DNA of 64,000 nucleotides from Flavisolibacter ginsengisoli DSM 18119 (GTDB lineage Bacteria > Bacteroidota > Bacteroidia > Chitinophagales > Chitinophagaceae), in NCBI RefSeq assembly GCF_900129295.1, contig NZ_FQUU01000011.1, forward strand, positions 96,575 through 160,574, given 5' to 3'. The notes under the pieces were generated by a model, which was given only the letters and a program-made list of their open reading frames with translations, was not told the origin of the DNA and made no database searches. Both the position numbers and the translations under genes were made by a program. This document shows, one piece after another, positions 1 through 9,124 of this stretch (its first letter is position 1; the number at the start of each line of letters is the position of its first letter).

Positions 1-66
1 AAACTCCTTATAAATTTCCATGCTGTTATTTCTGGCGCAAAAGTAAGTGAAGCGTATAATATGCCT

Positions 67-882
67 TTATAGGGATTTCATAAAATAGTGGGAGGGGATA
101 TCTAATTGAGGTGTAAAGGATTTTTCAAAAAGACCAAAGACGGTTGATCCACTCCCTGTCATTGAGGCATAAATTGCTCCCTTATTATAAAACAGATCCT
201 TTAATTTCTTGATAGCAGGATATTCCATGAATACAGGAACTTCAAAATCATTAAGAACAATATCCTTCCATGTTGAAACAGGAGTGTCAACGATTTGCTT
301 CAAACTAAAGTTGGAAGATCCGGGGTTTATCCTAGAGAAAGCCCATCCTGTATTAATGTGAATACCTGGATTGATGAGTACAATGTTGTAATCAGATAAA
401 TCAAGTTGGACGGTTTCCAGTTTTTCACCACGTCCTGTTGCGTAGGCAGGTTTATTAATAATAAAAAAGGGACAGTCGCTGCCGAGTTGCAATGCATATT
501 TCAGCAACTGTTGCGTATCCAGTCCAAGTTTAAATTTTTGATTGATCAATGACAGTGTGAAAGCACCATTAGAACTACCACCTCCTAATCCTGCCCCGGT
601 TGGAATTACTTTATGGAGGTGTATTTGAAGCGGGGGAAGGTCAGGGAAGTCTATTTTTAATAAACTGAATGCTTTATAGCAAATGTTATCCTGGATTGGG
701 CTGTCTATTACCAATCCTGATAATCCCAATTTTGTTTCTGAAGAATGCTGGTTTTGTATGATCTCCAAACCATCGCATAATTGAATAGGATAGAATATTG
801 TTTCCAGGTCATGAAAACCATCATATCTTTTCCCGGTAACACGAAGACCTATATTGATTTTGCAGTTTGGAAACGTGATCAC
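67..882 (-). CDS. ispE: 4-diphosphocytidyl-2-C-methyl-D-erythritol kinase
   Basis: GHMP-family kinase that phosphorylates CDP-methylerythritol in the non-mevalonate isoprenoid pathway, in the cytoplasm. The 271-aa product opens with the family's N-terminal NCKINIGLRVTGKRYDGFH segment. It carries the glycine-rich ATP loop PTGAGLGGGSSNGA near residues 94-107 and a late GHMP motif ASMTGSGSTVFGLF. The start is GTG: an in-frame TAA lies three codons upstream and no ATG intervenes, so this start is well supported. It sits 19 nt downstream of the bifunctional-nuclease gene and is probably co-transcribed with it. Length is slightly short for the family but complete. Confidence 0.95.
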   Translation of the reverse strand: MITFPNCKINIGLRVTGKRYDGFHDLETIFYPIQLCDGLEIIQNQHSSETKLGLSGLVIDSPIQDNICYKAFSLLKIDFPDLPPLQIHLHKVIPTGAGLGGGSSNGAFTLSLINQKFKLGLDTQQLLKYALQLGSDCPFFIINKPAYATGRGEKLETVQLDLSDYNIVLINPGIHINTGWAFSRINPGSSNFSLKQIVDTPVSTWKDIVLNDFEVPVFMEYPAIKKLKDLFYNKGAIYASMTGSGSTVFGLFEKSFTPQLDIPSHYFMKSL

Positions 883-901
883 GGGAAGCTGTTAAAGCAG
901 G

Positions 902-1504
902 TTAGTCCTTCTTTCGATTGTTGATCTCATCCCTGATGGCTATGGCCCTTATATAGTCTTCCTGTTCTAAAACCTCATTCAGTAAAGTATTCAGATCTTC
1001 AAGACTCATGGACTTTAAGTCTCCTTTACTCCCGGCTTCTTCTTCGGGAGATGAAATGGAAGGAGATTTTTTCTTTTTACCTGTTGTGCCAGGATCTTCC
1101 ATTAAAATGCCGGCACTTTCCAGGATATGCTCGTAAGTGTAAACCGGGCAACCAAAACGGACAGCTAATGCAAGTGCATCCGAAGTTCTTGAGTCTATCT
1201 CTATGGTATCATTATCGGAGGAACAAACCAGCTTAGAATAAAAAATACCCTCCTGGAGGTCTGATATAATAATTTCGTGAAGTTCAATGTTGAATGCAGT
1301 CATGAAGTTCTTCATCAGGTCATGTGTAAGAGGTCGGCTGGGCTGCATTTTTTCCAGAGCCACTGCAATAGCCTGGGCCTCAAACCCACCAATAACAATT
1401 GGCAATCTACGCAAACCATTTACCTCTCCCAGCACTACAGCATAAGAATGGGTCTGAGTTATACTATGTGATAGTGCCACAATTTCCAATTCAATTTTCT
1501 TCAT
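902..1504 (-). CDS. Bifunctional nuclease family (DUF151) protein with C-terminal UVR motif
   Basis: The first ~125 residues form a BFN/DUF151 domain (LPIVIGGFEAQAIAVALE, DSRTSDALALAVRFGCPVY). After a low-complexity Lys/Ser linker (~135-155), residues ~165-195 form a UvrB/UvrC-type helical motif (LEDLNTLLNEVLEQEDYIRAIAIRDEI). This BFN plus UVR architecture is common in Bacteroidota. Members of the domain family have been associated with nuclease activity, but the cellular role here is not clear from sequence. It is probably the first gene of a two-gene operon with ispE. Confidence 0.9.
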   Translation of the reverse strand: MKKIELEIVALSHSITQTHSYAVVLGEVNGLRRLPIVIGGFEAQAIAVALEKMQPSRPLTHDLMKNFMTAFNIELHEIIISDLQEGIFYSKLVCSSDNDTIEIDSRTSDALALAVRFGCPVYTYEHILESAGILMEDPGTTGKKKKSPSISSPEEEAGSKGDLKSMSLEDLNTLLNEVLEQEDYIRAIAIRDEINNRKKD

Positions 1505-1699
1505 AACTATAAATAAAACAACGCTTTTGCTAAGGTTTGCAAACCTACAGATTTTAAGCCAAAACCTGAAAACTCAGCCTGAACCCGAAACTTACCGTGC
1601 AGGACACTTATTCATTACAAAATTATGGTTTCAACTTCCATATTACCATGCGGTACTATCTTTATTAATAAGCTCAATTTCTTAATAAGAAATATCAAC

Positions 1700-2665
1700 T
1701 TAAGATTGTCCTTTTAATTTTTTAATGGCGCTCGTCAGTTTAGGAACAATTTCAAAGGCATCGCCCACCACTCCATAGTCTGCGGCTTTAAAGAAGGGCG
1801 CCTCAGGGTCCTTGTTGATCACTACTATAACTTTACTTCGGTTAACGCCTGCCAAATGCTGTATGGCACCACTGATACCAACCGCTACATATAAATTAGG
1901 AGCTATAGCTATACCAGTTTGACCAACGTGCTCATTATGAGGTCTCCAATGCGCGTCGGCAACAGGGCGGCTACAGGCAAGAGCAGCTCCTAAAGTATCT
2001 GCCAGTTCTTCTACCATACCCCAGTTTTCCGGACCTTTAAGGCCTCTTCCCGCACTCACTACTACATCGGCTTCTGTTAAACTGACTTTCCCTGATGTTT
2101 TAGTACTATCAATGGTTTTTAGTTTTGGCGATTCCACTATTGCATCAAATGGAATAACCTCTGCTTTTCCCTCACCAGTAATGATGGTAAAAGCGTTTAC
2201 ATTTAATGAAAGAACTTTTATTTCTGTATCAATAGCAACCTGGGCAAATGCCTTTCCTGAAAAAACGGTTTTTCTTACAGTAAATCCATTGGATGTATCA
2301 GGCAAGGCATTAACGCCTGCAGCCAGGCCAGCCTTAAGGCGAACAGCTACTCTGGGTGCTAATGCCTTTCCACTACTGTTGTTAGAAAATATAATCACCT
2401 TAGCGCCTGATTGCTGCGCTACCTGCGCTATTACTTTTGTATATACCTGTGAATCGAATTGCTGTAATTGTTCATTTTGTACCTGGTAAACTTTTTTCAC
2501 CCCATGTTCTCCAAGCTTCTCCAGGTCATCATTAACAGTTCCGAGGATAACGGCTTCCGCAGTAGTACCTGTCTGTTCTGCTATTTTAGCACCATAACTC
2601 AATGCTTCATGTGAAGCTTTTTTGATGTGTCCATCTATGTGATCAACGAAAATTAAAACACTCAT
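1700..2665 (-). CDS. etfA: Electron transfer flavoprotein alpha subunit
   Basis: FAD-binding subunit of the ETF heterodimer, which passes electrons from acyl-CoA dehydrogenases to the respiratory chain. The 321-aa protein has an N-terminal nucleotide-binding-like domain and the diagnostic C-terminal FAD domain: SAGRGLKGPENWGMVEELA, then ACSRPVADAHWRPHNEHVGQTG and LYVAVGISGAIQHLAGV, ending INKDPEAPFFKAADYGVVGD. It follows etfB by 64 nt in the same direction, the normal etfBA arrangement. Nothing looks truncated. Confidence 0.96.
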   Translation of the reverse strand: MSVLIFVDHIDGHIKKASHEALSYGAKIAEQTGTTAEAVILGTVNDDLEKLGEHGVKKVYQVQNEQLQQFDSQVYTKVIAQVAQQSGAKVIIFSNNSSGKALAPRVAVRLKAGLAAGVNALPDTSNGFTVRKTVFSGKAFAQVAIDTEIKVLSLNVNAFTIITGEGKAEVIPFDAIVESPKLKTIDSTKTSGKVSLTEADVVVSAGRGLKGPENWGMVEELADTLGAALACSRPVADAHWRPHNEHVGQTGIAIAPNLYVAVGISGAIQHLAGVNRSKVIVVINKDPEAPFFKAADYGVVGDAFEIVPKLTSAIKKLKGQS

Positions 2666-2729
2666 GATTCTTATTTATAGTGAAACCCTTGTATTTCCGG
2701 GTTTAATGGATTAATAAACAATTAAAATA

Positions 2730-3473
2730 TCAAATAGCGCGGGCCTCCTCGTGAAGCAATCGGACCAATTCATCAACGTTGTCCGGAGAAACCAGTTTGA
2801 CACCTTGCTTAGCCGGAGGTAATTGAAATTCAGAGAATTTGGTCAAGGTTTGAACTGGAGAAGGATCCACTACTTTTAATGGTTTAGTGCGGGCAGCCAT
2901 GATTCCACGCATGTTAGGTATCCTGGCCTCTGCCATTCCTTTTTGGCAACTTAACACAAGAGGGAAGGGACATTCAATGGTTTCCTCGCCACCTTCTATT
3001 TCCCTTTTTACTGTCGCAGTTGACCCGTTTACCTGCAGGTTTGTAGCATTGGCAATATATGGTAGATCCAGCACCTCCGCCAGCAAACCACCTACTGCTC
3101 CACCATTATAATCAATTGTTTCTTTACCTGTAAGTACCAGGTCATAGTTTCCATTCCTTGCAATTTCTGCTATCAAGGAAGCAACCTGGTAGCTTTCCAA
3201 TGGCTCGGCATTTATACGTATGGCTTCATCACCACCCAATGCAAGGGCTTTTCTTATGATAGGTTCAGCATCTGCACCTCCAACCGTTACAAGATTGATA
3301 ATGGTAGAGGGATCTTTCTCCTTTAATTCAATAGCTCTTACAAGGGAATACCATTCGTCATAAGGATTGATGATCCATTGTACGCCAGCTTCGGCGAATT
3401 TCGTGTTGTTATCAGTGAAAGCTATTTTTGCTGTGGTGTCAGGTGTCTTACTTATACAGACAAGAATTTTCAT
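2730..3473 (-). CDS. etfB: Electron transfer flavoprotein beta subunit
   Basis: Partner of the alpha subunit just downstream; binds AMP and shapes the FAD site. The 247-aa sequence has the family's features: the opening MKILVCISKTPDTTAKI, the DLVLTGKETIDYNGGAVGGLLAE segment, and the C-terminal IPNMRGIMAARTKPL recognition-loop region. A Bacteroidota-type promoter with 19-nt spacing lies upstream and points into this gene, so the etfBA operon probably starts here. Confidence 0.96.
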   Translation of the reverse strand: MKILVCISKTPDTTAKIAFTDNNTKFAEAGVQWIINPYDEWYSLVRAIELKEKDPSTIINLVTVGGADAEPIIRKALALGGDEAIRINAEPLESYQVASLIAEIARNGNYDLVLTGKETIDYNGGAVGGLLAEVLDLPYIANATNLQVNGSTATVKREIEGGEETIECPFPLVLSCQKGMAEARIPNMRGIMAARTKPLKVVDPSPVQTLTKFSEFQLPPAKQGVKLVSPDNVDELVRLLHEEARAI

Positions 3474-3518
3474 ATAGCTAATTTAAAGAAAAATTGATTT
3501 AGTTGCTTATGCAACTAA

Positions 3519-3526
3519 TACTTTTG
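3519..3526 (+). promoter_or_regulatory. -7 element (TACTTTTG) for the TPR-tilS operon
   Basis: TACTTTTG fits TAnnTTTG and abuts the divergent etfB -7 element. A TTG lies about 22 nt upstream (near 3494), slightly far from the usual spacing. The next start codon on this strand is at 3571. Confidence 0.45.
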
Positions 3527-3556
3527 CAAATATAGTGCGCAAAGATACCTGAACAA
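3527..3556 (-). promoter_or_regulatory. Bacteroidota-type promoter for etfBA
   Basis: Read on the minus strand there is TTG (complement of 3554-3556), exactly 19 nt, then TATATTTG (complement of 3527-3534). This matches the phylum's -33 TTG / -7 TAnnTTTG pattern with ideal spacing. It lies about 55 nt upstream of the etfB start. Confidence 0.65.
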
Positions 3557-3570
3557 GAATTTGCAATAGC

Positions 3571-3882
3571 ATGAACAGAATAGAAAAATTGAAAGCCTTT
3601 TTAATTGAAAATCCCCAGGACAGCTTTGTTCAACATGCATTGGCCCTTGAGTATGTTAAAGAAGGTGATGACGCAGAGGCCCGCCGGTTATTAGAGGAAC
3701 TCCTGGAAAGAGATGAAAATTACATTGGCAGTTATTATCATTTGGCAAGGTTGCTTGAGAGAAATGATGCTAAAGAGAGTGCCATCAAATGGTATGAGAC
3801 AGGAATGCTTAAAGCAAAAGAAGCACATGATGATCATGCCTATAACGAATTAAGGGCCGCATATGAAGATCTTGTTTATTAA
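3571..3882 (+). CDS. Small TPR-repeat protein
   Basis: A 103-aa protein consisting of about two and a half tetratricopeptide repeats, for example SFVQHALALEYVKEGDDAEARRLLEELLERDENYIGSYYHLARLLE split over two helical hairpins. No signal peptide. Such repeats bind protein partners; no specific partner can be named. It precedes tilS by 17 nt, so the two are likely co-transcribed, and it diverges from etfB with overlapping promoters. Confidence 0.85.
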   Translation: MNRIEKLKAFLIENPQDSFVQHALALEYVKEGDDAEARRLLEELLERDENYIGSYYHLARLLERNDAKESAIKWYETGMLKAKEAHDDHAYNELRAAYEDLVY

Positions 3883-3899
3883 CTCAAATCATCCCTGCT

Positions 3900-5231
3900 T
3901 TGCTCCAGCATTTTAATCAGTATTTCCAGGAAATAGGAATCGACCCAACGTCTTGCCAATTTATTGTTACTATCAGTGGAGGTATAGACTCTATAGTGCT
4001 GGCAGATCTTTGCAAGAGATCAGGTTTTCATTTCAGGTTGGCGCATTGCAATTTTCGTCTCAGGAACGAAGAAAGCGATAGGGATGAAGCATTCGTCCGT
4101 TCTTTAGCTCAGAAACTGGAAGTGCCTTTAGAGGTGATACATTTTGATACCAGCCAGTTTGCGCAGCAAAATAAGTTGTCTATACAGGAAGCAGCGCGTG
4201 TACTCCGCTATCAATGGTTTGATGAATTAAAAAACAGCGGCAGCTTTGATTTTATATTATTGGCGCACCATGCCGATGACAATATCGAAACAGCGTTAAT
4301 GAATTTTTTCAGGGGAACAGGTTTGAAAGGTTTGACAGCTATACCGGGGGGAACTAAAGAAGAAAAACGTTTATTGAGGCCGTTGCTTACTATTCGAAGA
4401 AAGGAAATTATTGAATATGCGCATGAGCAGGGTTTGACCTGGGTAGAGGATTCATCTAACAGTTCTGTGAAGTATACGCGCAATTATTTCAGGCATGAAC
4501 TGATTCCCTCTATTCAAAAAGTATTTCCCCAGGTAGAAGAAAACCTTTTAGATAACATTGAACGATTCACTAAAATATATAAGCTGTACCAGCAAATGGT
4601 TGCAGATTTAAAAGATAAGATCTGTGAAAAAGGTGAAAATGATATCCGTATTCCCATCAAAAAGCTGGAGAAATACAGTGATACATCTTTGATATATGAT
4701 ATCATAAAAGATTATGGTTTTGGAGAGAAGCAGGTGCCCGATGTTCAAAAGCTTTTGAATGCCACATCCGGAAGGTTTGTTGAAAATGAAAACTTCCAGG
4801 TGATCAGGCATAGAAACTGGCTCATTATAGCCTTAAAAACTCCAGTTACTGGGATTATTGCCATCGATAAGGACCAGCAAATGGTTCGGTTTCCCGGAGG
4901 CATGTTGGAATTCAACCTACTCTCAGCAGGAAAATTAAAGCTGGAAAATGAGGCGAACATCGCCTTGCTGGATGCGAAACACATAGAATATCCACTTGTA
5001 CTTAGAAAATGGAAGACAGGGGATTATTTTTATCCACTGGGTATGACCAAAAAGAAAAAGGTTTCCCGTTTTTTTATCGATCAAAAGCTTTCCCGAAATG
5101 TAAAAGAAAACACCTGGATTCTTGAATCAGGAAAGAAGATCATCTGGGTGGTAGGAATGCGCATAGATGAAAGGTTCAAAATAATACCAACAACCAGGAA
5201 TGTGCTGAAGATCAATTTGACCAACCCTTAG
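3900..5231 (+). CDS. tilS: tRNA(Ile)-lysidine synthetase
   Basis: ATP-dependent enzyme that adds lysine to C34 of tRNA-Ile(CAU), changing both its charging and its decoding. The PP-loop SGGIDS is at residues 26-31. The LAHHADDNIETALMNFFRGTG segment and PLLTIRRKEI follow in the N-terminal domain, and a C-terminal TilS domain (LVLRKWKTGDYFYPLGM, VSRFFIDQKLS) ends the 443 residues. I take TTG at 3900 as the start: it is 17 nt after the TPR stop and no upstream in-frame ATG exists. The 3' end overlaps the convergent rhomboid gene by 20 nt. Confidence 0.94.
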   Translation: MLQHFNQYFQEIGIDPTSCQFIVTISGGIDSIVLADLCKRSGFHFRLAHCNFRLRNEESDRDEAFVRSLAQKLEVPLEVIHFDTSQFAQQNKLSIQEAARVLRYQWFDELKNSGSFDFILLAHHADDNIETALMNFFRGTGLKGLTAIPGGTKEEKRLLRPLLTIRRKEIIEYAHEQGLTWVEDSSNSSVKYTRNYFRHELIPSIQKVFPQVEENLLDNIERFTKIYKLYQQMVADLKDKICEKGENDIRIPIKKLEKYSDTSLIYDIIKDYGFGEKQVPDVQKLLNATSGRFVENENFQVIRHRNWLIIALKTPVTGIIAIDKDQQMVRFPGGMLEFNLLSAGKLKLENEANIALLDAKHIEYPLVLRKWKTGDYFYPLGMTKKKKVSRFFIDQKLSRNVKENTWILESGKKIIWVVGMRIDERFKIIPTTRNVLKINLTNP

Positions 5232-5868
5232 ATCTTAGGTAAAATTTTACACCGTCTATAAATTCCTGTATGGCATTGAAACCAGCCAGCTTTCCAACAA
5301 TAATTATAAATAAAACACCATAGATAGCTCCCCAGATATGGGCGCTATGGTTGATATTATCACCTCCGCGTTTATCCAGTAATGCAGATATTAACAAGTA
5401 TAGAGGACCAAAAATGAAACCCGGAATGATAGGAGGAATAATAAAGAAACCTACTTCCACATAAGGAGCTATCATCAAGCCTGCAAAAACCACGGCGCTG
5501 ACTGCACCTGAAGCGCCCAGGCTTCTGTAGGAATAGTCATTCTGATGTTTGAAATAGGTAGGAAGTATGGATACCAGCAGGGAAGAAATGTACATGGCCA
5601 GGTAAAACCATTTTCCATTGGCTTCGAATATTTCCGTGAATTTGTTCTCCACAAATCTTCCGAAAAGATAGAGCGATAGCATATTGAATATGAGATGTCC
5701 GAAATCTGCATGTATCAGACCACAGGTGAAGAAACGGTACCATTGTTTTCTTTGGGTAACTGCTGGTGGGTAAAATATCAGGTCGTCTATGATCTTTTGA
5801 TTACTGAAGCCTCCAAAAGAAATTAACGATGTTACAATAATAATGATAACGGTTATTGAAAGCTCCAT
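5212..5868 (-). CDS. Rhomboid-family intramembrane serine protease
   Basis: Membrane protease that cleaves transmembrane substrates. The 218-aa protein has about six hydrophobic segments. The catalytic dyad is visible: Ser120 in LGASGAVSA (GxSG motif) and His177 in NHSAHIWGAIYG. The HADFGHLIFNMLSL helix near residues 53-66 is also typical. It lacks extra cytoplasmic domains. It converges on tilS with a 20-nt overlap of coding sequence and is transcribed separately from rlmH. Confidence 0.92.
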   Translation of the reverse strand: MELSITVIIIIVTSLISFGGFSNQKIIDDLIFYPPAVTQRKQWYRFFTCGLIHADFGHLIFNMLSLYLFGRFVENKFTEIFEANGKWFYLAMYISSLLVSILPTYFKHQNDYSYRSLGASGAVSAVVFAGLMIAPYVEVGFFIIPPIIPGFIFGPLYLLISALLDKRGGDNINHSAHIWGAIYGVLFIIIVGKLAGFNAIQEFIDGVKFYLRSKGWSN

Positions 5869-5944
5869 ATGCTATAATATGTATGAATGAACCAAACAGG
5901 TGCTAAACTAATGCACACCATATCAATCACCAAATATGAAAGGG

Positions 5945-6418
5945 TCACTTGTGATGGTACTTTTCATTTCTCAATATGGTACAGGCCCTGTAAACCTGCT
6001 CGGCAAGTATAAGACGTACCAGTTGATGGGGGAAGGTAAGTTGGGAAAGAGACCATTTCAGATTAGCTCTTTTTATTACTGATTCATCAATACCGAATGC
6101 ACCACCAATGAGGAATACAATGTTTTTGGTGCTTTCTGTTGCCCTCTGCTGGATAAAATTGGCAAGGCCTTCTGAGGTCATTTCCTTTCCTCTTTCATCC
6201 AGGGCTACAAGGAAATCAGTAGGGCTGATCCATTGTAAAATAATCTCACCTTCTTTTTTCTTCAGATCCATCTCTGACAGCATGCCGGCATTCTTTGGAA
6301 CAGGAATAATGGTCCATTCAACGGGAAAATATTTAGATATGCGTTTGGTGAATTCGGAAATTCCTTCCTTCACATATGTATCATTTGACTTACCTATCGA
6401 CCAAAGGGAAATCTTCAT
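5945..6418 (-). CDS. rlmH: 23S rRNA (pseudouridine-1915-N3)-methyltransferase
   Basis: SPOUT-class methyltransferase that modifies pseudouridine 1915 in helix 69 of 23S rRNA. The 157-aa length is exactly that of the family. Key segments are FLIGGAFGIDESVIKRA (SAM-binding knot) and the C-terminal TFPHQLVRLILAEQVYRA followed by the short basic tail NEKYHHK. A single housekeeping gene between the rhomboid gene and a small hypothetical gene. Confidence 0.96.
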   Translation of the reverse strand: MKISLWSIGKSNDTYVKEGISEFTKRISKYFPVEWTIIPVPKNAGMLSEMDLKKKEGEIILQWISPTDFLVALDERGKEMTSEGLANFIQQRATESTKNIVFLIGGAFGIDESVIKRANLKWSLSQLTFPHQLVRLILAEQVYRACTILRNEKYHHK

Positions 6419-6498
6419 GGCGCTGCTTTATTAGCAAAGAACGGAAAACAGCAGGAATAGAGTAGAGCGACTTGGAAATATTACCTATCAATCGTGTA

Positions 6499-6777
6499 TC
6501 AGGGTGCAGCACTCAAACCATTTTTGGGAAGGCAGTTACTGTAATTGATATCCTCAATTACCTGGTCTATCAGGTCCCTGTTTAAAGTTCCTTCAACTTT
6601 CCAACTACCGGAAGATTGACTTGCAGATAACCTTGGAGGCACAATTTCACGGCTTGGATTTTCAGCAGGATTTAATATCAATTGGTCATTTTCTTCAAAT
6701 ACCTGGTAGCCTACCGGGTTTCCATCTACAAATAAAACAGTTGAGAAAAGTAACATAAGGGTATTTTCAATTAGCAT
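6499..6777 (-). CDS. Hypothetical small protein
   Basis: Unrecognised. I place the start at the internal ATG (6777), giving 92 aa. A possible upstream ATG at 6825 would add 16 residues that look non-coding. The N-terminal ~25 residues are hydrophobic (MLLFSTVLFVDGNPVGYQVFE), and the rest is polar with Pro/Ser-rich and acidic stretches (LIDQVIEDINYSNCLPKNG). Amino-acid composition looks protein-like, but no domain is identifiable. Confidence 0.5.
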   Translation of the reverse strand: MLIENTLMLLFSTVLFVDGNPVGYQVFEENDQLILNPAENPSREIVPPRLSASQSSGSWKVEGTLNRDLIDQVIEDINYSNCLPKNGLSAAP

Positions 6778-6981
6778 GTTATAATCGAATATTGTACCCA
6801 AGCAGTTATAAAATAGATTTAGCAAGGCAAAAGGAATGAATTAAGTGTTTCGACGTAAGAAGTTGTATAACATTTAACTAAAAACAAATTGAACATTAGA
6901 ATATGCTCCATGGTTATAATTATGGATGGGATTATTTTTCTACAAACAAGTGGCTTTATAAAATTTTATTCTTGTTAATAA

Positions 6982-7014
6982 AAAATCAACCGGTTACCAA
7001 TGGATAACCGGTTG
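6982..7014 (-). terminator. Intrinsic terminator of the glycosyltransferase gene
   Basis: Perfect 10-bp inverted repeat CAACCGGTTA (6987-6996) / TAACCGGTTG (7005-7014) with an 8-nt loop. On the minus strand it is followed by a T-rich run. It starts 7 nt after the stop codon of the gene at 7021. Confidence 0.85.
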
Positions 7015-7020
7015 CATTTA

Positions 7021-8379
7021 TCAATATATGGATTCTTCCAGGGTTTGCTTTGCCTGTAATTGTCTTTTGGATCTTCTGAGCAGGGACGCAACATGATCGG
7101 CAAACAAGCTGTTGGGTTCATATTCATTGAATTCCTTATTAAGCTGGCTTACATTGGTTGCATAGACCGGGTTTTCGAATATTTCTTCCACGGCCTTTTG
7201 CAATTGCGCGGCAGTTGGATTTTCTGTCTTAAGGTTTATTCCTAATTTAAAATAACCTACCCTGGAGTTGATCTCATTCTTCCCTTCATGTACTCCTGCT
7301 ACTACCAGTGGCAACTCATTTTGAATTGAAAGCAAAACACCCCCATAGCCACCATTGGTAATGTACACATCTGCATAAGGCATCACATCTTCAAAGGGGA
7401 TAAAATCTTCTATAATTATATTAGGCTCAGGATAACTGATTTTTAATTTTTCGGTTTGCGAGCCTCCAGTAGTTGCAACAACCAGAACGTCTGTGTTCTT
7501 AAATGCTTCAAGAGTAGGTACCAGGATTTTTTCTACATCTGTTTCCACAGTTCCCTGCGTCACAAGGACCACCCGGCTGTATTGATTTAATTTTTCATCA
7601 AACCAGCTCTGCCTTTCTTTTTTTGGATGGTAAGGAAGTAACGGCCCGATAAAATGAATGTGTTTGCTTAGATCACTGCGTTTATATTCAAAACCCGGAG
7701 TACCGCTTTGTACAACTATGGTTGATTTTTTAATAAGGATATCAAACAAGTTGGAACCACCTGTATCAATTCCATATTTGCCAAGAATTTCTGTCATTAC
7801 ACGGGTGGGTTTGGCAAATAAGACCTTATCAGCAATGAAGCGGAGTACATCCTGTTTTCTTTTACCAAAAAAACCAGTAGAAGGTGTCAATCCTAACCCG
7901 GCTGGAGGCAGATCCCTTGAAGTTTCCGTTAAAGGAATAATGTCAACCCCAATCACAGGAATGCCCATCTTTTCCCTTACAAAAGGGATTCCACCAAAGG
8001 TTATATCGGCCACCATAACTTCAAACTCGAATTCTTCATAAATGTCCAATATGTCTTCATAATATTCCGGGCTTCTAAGAATGAAAACATTGATCATATC
8101 ATGCTTAAGCTTGGCAACCTGTCCTTTATATTTTTTTCTATCGGGGAATACAGCATCAATATCCGGCATTGAAGCAAAGTCCAATGCTTTCTTTAAGCCA
8201 TAAAATGGTATGCCCAGTTTGTTTATCTTCTGTTCATACTTTTTTGAAGTGTACCAGCGTACATCACAACCCAGGCTTTTTAAATGCATGGCCAGACCGG
8301 TTAAAGGATTAAAATGACCGTCGCCAGGAAAATTGGCAAATAATACCTTGCTGCCAGGAAGTATGGAATCAATGTTCAT
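7021..8379 (-). CDS. MGT/UGT-type glycosyltransferase (GT1 family)
   Basis: GT-B fold transferase of the UDP-glucuronosyltransferase/macrolide-glycosyltransferase type, which adds a sugar from a nucleotide donor to a small hydrophobic acceptor. The 452-aa protein opens with the acceptor-domain motif VLFANFPGDGHFNPLTGLAMHL. It has VVLVTQGTVETD at the start of the donor domain and IPFEDVMPYADVYITNGGYGGVLLSIQNELP for nucleotide-sugar binding, with the usual His of HGG replaced by Asn (NGG). No biosynthetic neighbours reveal its substrate. It is monocistronic with its own terminator. Confidence 0.88.
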   Translation of the reverse strand: MNIDSILPGSKVLFANFPGDGHFNPLTGLAMHLKSLGCDVRWYTSKKYEQKINKLGIPFYGLKKALDFASMPDIDAVFPDRKKYKGQVAKLKHDMINVFILRSPEYYEDILDIYEEFEFEVMVADITFGGIPFVREKMGIPVIGVDIIPLTETSRDLPPAGLGLTPSTGFFGKRKQDVLRFIADKVLFAKPTRVMTEILGKYGIDTGGSNLFDILIKKSTIVVQSGTPGFEYKRSDLSKHIHFIGPLLPYHPKKERQSWFDEKLNQYSRVVLVTQGTVETDVEKILVPTLEAFKNTDVLVVATTGGSQTEKLKISYPEPNIIIEDFIPFEDVMPYADVYITNGGYGGVLLSIQNELPLVVAGVHEGKNEINSRVGYFKLGINLKTENPTAAQLQKAVEEIFENPVYATNVSQLNKEFNEYEPNSLFADHVASLLRRSKRQLQAKQTLEESIY

Positions 8380-9067
8380 GATCAGGTTATTAAAAATTAT
8401 TTGATGTATTTAAAATGACACAGCGAAGCTAAATGCGGCTGAAAGCAAATTCAACCCTGTATTGTATGAATTGTTGCATGCGGTTCATGAAATGTGATTG
8501 TATTATTTTAACACAAATCATTACTGTAATTAAGCACTTCATACACCTTCCAATTGCAAGCTGGGATCGATGGTCATAGCTTGTTCAAAATTTAATAAAG
8601 GGGAGAAGAATAATTCAGTAAACCATTCGACATGCACACCAGAATACTTTTAACCCTATCATTGATTTTGACTTTTCTACTCTGCGTTGTGCTACTGCAT
8701 GCTGGCACCAGTAAAAAAATTTATTGCGCTAACAATAATTTCAAGCTACAGGAAGGGACCCAGGAGATTCTGGCTACTGCTGATTTTAAAGCCAATAGGT
8801 TCCTGCCATCCTTATTAATTTTCTAGAAATGTCATGTTCTGCCAGGTTAGCCTCTTCATTACATACTTACTACAATAAAACTAATTCATGGAGTGCATCG
8901 GGTATTTGTATTCTGGATTTCCCAGTCATCTTCAGCATTGCTGTAAATCAAACGGTTTAATATTTACTGTCGGTAAGTAAGAGAGCGGTTTCCGTTCAAT
9001 CATTATGGAGAGGTAGTAAGTCAAATGGAATATAATAACCACAACCTGGTATAGAAAATAATCCAAA
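8380..9067. other. Gene-poor intergenic region
   Basis: About 690 nt between the glycosyltransferase and the cytochrome c operon. The only candidate is a 64-codon frame at 8632-8826, listed separately. I see no RNA gene or clear repeat. Confidence 0.5.
8632..8826 (+). CDS. Doubtful small secreted peptide
   Basis: A 64-codon frame with a convincing hydrophobic leader (ILLTLSLILTFLLCVVLLHAG) followed by about 40 polar residues with no recognisable domain. It stands alone in a long intergenic region without a clear promoter. It may be a real short exported protein, a decayed gene or chance. Confidence 0.3.
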   Translation: MHTRILLTLSLILTFLLCVVLLHAGTSKKIYCANNNFKLQEGTQEILATADFKANRFLPSLLIF

Positions 9068-9098
9068 TTAAAAACCCCTCTGTTGATACAGAGGGGTT
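9068..9098 (-). terminator. Terminator of the DUF5602-hemerythrin-cytochrome c operon
   Basis: Perfect 11-bp stem AACCCCTCTGT (9073-9083) / ACAGAGGGGTT (9088-9098) with a 4-nt loop. It is followed by a T run on the minus strand, 27 nt past the cytochrome c stop. Confidence 0.9.
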
Positions 9099-9124
9099 AA
9101 CACATGAAAATTGCCCGTATTTAT

